Shown here piece by piece: positions 34,033 through 36,485 of a DNA stretch of 36,485 bases. Source of the stretch: an uncultured Lachnospiraceae bacterium (lineage in GTDB: Bacteria > Bacillota > Clostridia > Lachnospirales > Lachnospiraceae); contig CADADA010000032.1 of the NCBI GenBank assembly GCA_902786515.1, positions 1-36,485 on the forward strand, given 5' to 3'. Made by a program: the position numbers and the translations under genes. Position 1 is the first letter of the stretch. Each line of letters starts with the position of its first letter. The notes under the pieces were generated by a model that worked only from the letters and a program-made list of their open reading frames with translations, had not been told where the DNA came from and ran no database searches.

Positions 34033-34398
34033 TTAGTTTTCAATTTGCTCTATAGCACTTTGTAATTTTTCCAAAAATGGTACAATACCATTTTCCAAAG
34101 TATCTGCAATGAGTGCATCATCATTTTGCTTTAATGCGCTATTTAGTTTGGTCGTCTGTTCATTTACTGTATCTTTGTCAATTACATTTTCATTTTCATT
34201 TACAAGATCACTTGTTGCGTTGTATACTTCTATAATCCAATTAAGACCATTCACTACCGTTTTAAGATACTCTCCGGTATCAGGAAGTCTTTCACCTCTT
34301 AACTCCTTAGTCAATGTCTCCATTCCATTTTCAAGTCTTTTACAATAGTCCTTTGCTACCTTTAATGCCTCAATCTTTTCTTCTCTGTTTTCAACCAT
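34033..34398 (-). CDS. Small acidic helical protein of unknown function
   Basis: A 121-residue protein from ATG 34398 (GGAGGA 8 nt upstream; the longer frame to 34494 lacks an RBS). It is Glu-, Asn- and Lys-rich with few aromatics, predicted to be nearly all helix with heptad-like leucines (IEALKVAKDYCKRLENGMET). It has no signal peptide. Size and composition recall flagellar chaperone-type or export-associated helical proteins found near flagellin modification genes, but no family is recognised. Confidence 0.65.
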   Translation of the reverse strand: MVENREEKIEALKVAKDYCKRLENGMETLTKELRGERLPDTGEYLKTVVNGLNWIIEVYNATSDLVNENENVIDKDTVNEQTTKLNSALKQNDDALIADTLENGIVPFLEKLQSAIEQIEN

Positions 34399-34714
34399 CT
34401 CATATTCCTCCGTCTTGTAATTTATCAAATTCGTTTTGTATTCTCCATAACACAAAACACCTAAATTGTATATCGACATTTTTTTTATTATCATTAATAT
34501 TATTGATATAACATAGCTGTCATGCAGTATTTATAATAGCGCGAAAATTGATTTCTGATACAATCACGCTGAATAATTTTCAGCTTCAAGGCGGCAGGTT
34601 GACATTGGCTTGATATAAAAAAAAGCAATTTAAAGGTGATAAAAATAACAGATGTTCAATGCTCACTGAAGATGGTTGGTGTAAAATAGTTAGCAATTGC
34701 GGACCTGAATATTT
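34399..34714. other. Intergenic region holding a Cys-rich open frame
   Basis: AT-rich, with no RNA gene. From 34612 to 34778 a plus-strand frame is open and encodes a Cys-rich stretch (CSMLTEDGWCKIVSNCGPEY, then LCATCKISNLC), overlapping the next gene in another frame. It has no upstream RBS. It is best explained as the displaced N-terminus of the gene at 34715. Confidence 0.4.
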
Positions 34715-35254
34715 GTGTGCAACTTGCAAAATATCGAATTTATGTTTTCAAAGGCACATGAACTTGCAGGTAATATAGAGAATAGATTACCAGTGTTATG
34801 TAATTTTATTATCTGTTCAAGGAATATAATTTTCACATTAAATAAAACTATTCCTCGTGAAATAGATATAGAATTATTAAATAGTTTGTTGCAGAATACA
34901 AATTCTTTCTATGAAGCTATCAGTCAATTCAATGAATACTTCAATGAAAATTATCCTTTTATTACAAATAATTTTTTTGTATATACGCTATTTCTTAATT
35001 GGATAAATACAATTGATAACAATGTAAAGCTATCAGAAAAGTTTTATACAAAATGCATTGAATACTTATGGATAAGATTGATTGCAATGCTTGTATGGAA
35101 AAAGCACGGTCAAGTTAATGATTTAAATGTGATTATTGCCGGGATTGATCGATTATTTGATCACTCCCAGTTGATTATAAACGAATATAAAAAAATTGTA
35201 AAAGACAATAACATGGATAATGAAGCAAACATGTTATTGCTGACATTATTCTAA
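34715..35254 (+). CDS. Unknown helical protein, probably N-terminally frameshifted
   Basis: A 179-residue frame from GTG 34715; ATG 34742 is the next candidate, and neither has a clear RBS. The protein is helical and rich in Asn, Ile and Phe (FNEYFNENYPFITNNFFVYT, FYTKCIEYLWIRLIAMLVWK) with no recognised family. The Cys-rich frame at 34612-34778 runs into it around TTTTCAAAGG (34744-34753), where a one-base shift would join CKISNLCFQ to KAHELAGNIEN. It may therefore be the C-terminal part of a broken, longer zinc-finger-like protein. Confidence 0.5.
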   Translation: MCNLQNIEFMFSKAHELAGNIENRLPVLCNFIICSRNIIFTLNKTIPREIDIELLNSLLQNTNSFYEAISQFNEYFNENYPFITNNFFVYTLFLNWINTIDNNVKLSEKFYTKCIEYLWIRLIAMLVWKKHGQVNDLNVIIAGIDRLFDHSQLIINEYKKIVKDNNMDNEANMLLLTLF

Positions 35255-35264
35255 ATTTTTTCTC

Positions 35265-35292
35265 TTGACATTTTTGCAAATTTATATAAAAT
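35265..35292 (+). promoter_or_regulatory. Strong promoter of the 35.3-kb RNA candidate
   Basis: A perfect TTGACA (35265-35270), a 16-nt spacer and TAAAAT (35287-35292). No RBS-linked ORF follows; the hairpin series begins at about +1. Confidence 0.7.
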
Positions 35293-35298
35293 TGAATG

Positions 35299-35511
35299 TG
35301 CGCTTATAATTCAAGCGCGATGTATATTCAACTTCCTAAATTGATTGGGCTGATCAATTTGGGGAATAGTTATTCTTTACGGAGCAAAGAAGTTGGATTT
35401 ACTCACACTCACACTTATCCAATTCTCTCCGTAAACATCTTCACATATATATATACATATTCAAGGAAATATCCTTTGAAAAGGCATCCAAGTACCTCTT
35501 GGATGCTTTTT
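35299..35511 (+). ncRNA. Multi-hairpin non-coding RNA candidate, about 210 nt
   Basis: Between a strong promoter and a strong terminator lie five consecutive stem-loops. H1 is GCGCTT/AAGCGC (35300-35318). H2 is a 13-bp stem with loop TGGGCTG (35333-35365). H3 is a two-part stem, TTTACGGAG/CTCCGTAAA (35376-35435) enclosing AGTTGGAT/ATCCAATT, with an 18-nt loop rich in CACTCACAC. H4 is TTCAAGGA/TCCTTTGAA with one bulge (35460-35480). H5 is the terminator. The open frame across it reads through the terminator and has no RBS. It is not the single long hairpin of 6S RNA, and I cannot match it to tmRNA, SRP RNA or RNase P. The family is unknown. Confidence 0.6.
35479..35511 (+). terminator. Terminator of the RNA candidate
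   Basis: AAAAGGCATCCAAG, a TACCT loop and CTTGGATGCTTTTT form a 14-bp stem (one G-U pair) ending in a T run. Confidence 0.9.
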
Positions 35512-35618
35512 CATATTTTGTTTAATACTTTACTTAATTGTTCTTTTATAACTCCCGGGCCTTGTGGCGACATATTTCCTTCATTTTTGAATATTCCTAT
35601 TATTATTACATTCTACCT

Positions 35619-35669
35619 GGGTGTGTCCGGGACTTTCACCCGTTAAAGTGTGCCCATGCCACGCACACA
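35619..35669 (+). repeat. Dispersed repeat copy 2
   Basis: GGGACTTTCACCC (35629-35641), then TTAAAGTGTGCCCATG and a GTGTGC/GCACAC hairpin. It shares its core and hairpin position with the copy at 1-98, in the same orientation, and is followed by an A run. It lies between the RNA candidate and a dead toxin gene. Confidence 0.5.
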
Positions 35670-35718
35670 AAAAATTAGATCCAGCCTTTCGTCTGACTCT
35701 GATATCCCCAAAAGCATA

Positions 35719-36030
35719 TTATAATTTACTCTGATAATTCTCTAGCTGGTGGAATATACCAACTACATTCACAACATCCACTCTCACATCAAATATGACA
35801 ATATAATTCATCTGTGGCACTACTGACTAACAATATCCTTTCTTGGCAAGATATGCGTCCCTGCACTCCGGATACTGATATGGGTTATTTTCCAACCTGT
35901 CATATACAATATCTATGCTATCCAACAGATGTCTGGCTGCCTGTTTATTCTTTAAACGATTAACCAGATGATATACAATATTATCAAGCATTTCATCAGC
36001 ATGCTCAGTAACATTCAATTTATAAGTCAT
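35719..36030 (-). pseudogene. RelE/ParE-type toxin gene with an in-frame stop
   Basis: Read in one frame, 103 codons give a complete ParE-like protein: TEHADEMLDNIVYHL at the start, NNPYQYPECRDAYLAKKGYC in the middle, then VVPQMNYIVIFDV and VVNVVGIFHQLENYQSKL at the end. Codon 68 is TAG (35827-35829), after AKKGYC, where relatives usually have a charged residue. The frame is otherwise open to TAA at 35719-35721. A single nonsense change therefore seems to have inactivated the toxin. No antitoxin ORF is visible upstream, and no RBS precedes ATG 36028-36030. Confidence 0.8.
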
Positions 36031-36302
36031 ACTTTGTCCGTTACTGAAAACTTATAAAAAGTTATTACTTTAACGTTTCATTCCTACTTCATAGTGTATG
36101 CTTTCGATTTGTATTTCTACAATACCTACCCACAAGTTCTTGTACACTCCATAGGCGTAAATTCCTGACTAAAGTAACAGTACATATCCACATTAACCTT
36201 AAAGAGTTAAGCTTCCATAAATATAAAGCTTGGTTTTCGCTGATTATTTCGTGCGAAATCTTATGCATATAATCTTTTCTGGCATTAAAATAATATTACT
36301 CG
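36031..36302. other. Gap without a recognisable gene
   Basis: I see no ORF with an RBS, no antitoxin for the adjacent ParE remnant, no RNA gene and no clear terminator. It is AT-rich with scattered stops in all frames and probably holds decayed sequence. Confidence 0.5.
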
Positions 36303-36485
36303 TCAATACCTACTTATATAGTCTGGTAAAGATATATTTTTCGCACTCAAATAATCCATAATTTCAATAATTTTTTTGTCTTGCTGTTCTATAACAAGCT
36401 TATCCTGCGCTATCACGCTATCCTTCTCTTCTATAACAAGCTTATCCTGCGCTATCACGCTATCCTTCTCTTCTATAACAAGCTT
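36303..36485 (-). CDS. 3' end of a gene with a 14-residue coiled-coil repeat
   Basis: The C-terminal 60 codons of a gene that continues past the window edge. Two copies of KLVIEEKDSVIAQD and a third partial copy are followed by a unique tail (KKIIEIMDYLSAKN, then ISLPDYISRY) and TGA at 36303-36305. The 14-residue period is two heptads, so a coiled coil is likely. Similar charged repeat tails occur at the C-terminus of Rpn/PD-(D/E)XK nuclease-family putative transposases in Lachnospiraceae; that assignment is inference because the catalytic part is out of view. Confidence 0.65.
   Translation of the reverse strand, partial: KLVIEEKDSVIAQDKLVIEEKDSVIAQDKLVIEQQDKKIIEIMDYLSAKNISLPDYISRY
36387..36485. 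repeat. 42-bp tandem repeat inside the partial gene
   Basis: Two and a third copies with a 42-bp period begin at 36387, 36429 and 36471, each with TTCTATAACAAGCTT. The complete copies are identical except where the last one merges into unique sequence. The period is a multiple of three, so the reading frame is kept and copy number can vary without breaking the protein. Confidence 0.85.

Noticed and set aside
35299..35511. 6S RNA, tmRNA, SRP RNA or RNase P RNA
   Set aside because: The serial short hairpins do not match the long bulged rod of 6S RNA, and no conserved tmRNA, SRP or RNase P blocks are seen.
35296..35646. A 116-codon open frame on the plus strand
   Set aside because: It has no RBS, crosses a strong terminator and the dispersed repeat, and its translation looks random; the hairpin series explains the region better.
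36387..36485. Possible CRISPR array
   Set aside because: The 42-bp units are directly joined without spacers and translate to a regular 14-residue coiled-coil repeat.

Overview
The window looks like chromosome from a low-GC, anaerobic, butyrate-forming member of the Clostridia, most likely a motile Lachnospiraceae species. Four things point there. It carries a complete thiolase-to-Bcd/Etf butyrate operon with a butyryl-CoA:acetate CoA-transferase beside it and a group-B-like [FeFe] hydrogenase behind it. The ribosomal genes are of Firmicutes type (rpmG, secE, nusG, rplK, rplA, then an L10 leader, rplJ, rplL). There is dense c-di-GMP and phosphorelay signalling. The last third carries a FliD-like protein and CgeB-type glycosyltransferases. 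Assignment is by protein resemblance and gene order only; no database was searched.

Layout. 1-145: a dispersed-repeat copy and a strong terminator. 146-6128: small housekeeping and accessory genes (YerC/TrpR-like regulator, PHP phosphoesterase, an exported acidic/basic repeat protein, Hsp33 coupled to a methyltransferase, a two-TM protein, a SEC-C protein). 6201-16215, all on the minus strand: coaD, thl, crt, hbd, bcd, etfB, etfA, a terminator-like hairpin, the hydrogenase, and a degenerate-GGDEF/EAL membrane protein. 16326-17973, plus strand: the CoA-transferase (but) with its own promoter and a small membrane protein. 17983-21462, minus strand: the L33-SecE-NusG-L11-L1 and L10-L7/L12 units with their leaders; rpoB does not follow rplL. 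21540-29649: FliD-like protein, a small structured transcript with a 21-codon ORF, an HD-GYP phosphodiesterase, and two translationally coupled hybrid histidine kinases, one fused to a DegV lipid-binding domain. 29750-33924: glycosyltransferase island (cgeB-like, 54-aa ORF, GT-A-like, cgeB-like). 33925-36485: accessory region with two unknown genes (one apparently frameshifted), a multi-hairpin non-coding RNA candidate, a second copy of the dispersed repeat, a ParE toxin gene killed by an in-frame TAG, and the 3' end of a gene with a 42-bp coding tandem repeat.

How it fits together. The central block turns two acetyl-CoA into butyryl-CoA. Bcd/EtfAB links crotonyl-CoA reduction to ferredoxin reduction, and the CoA-transferase releases butyrate while recycling acetate. 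The hydrogenase could use or sense reduced ferredoxin, and CoaD supplies CoA. The most novel-looking items are the kinase-receiver-DegV fusion, the two intergenic RNAs (about 23084-23285 and 35299-35511), the paired L1-stalk mimics before rplK and rplA, and the cgeB/GT island.
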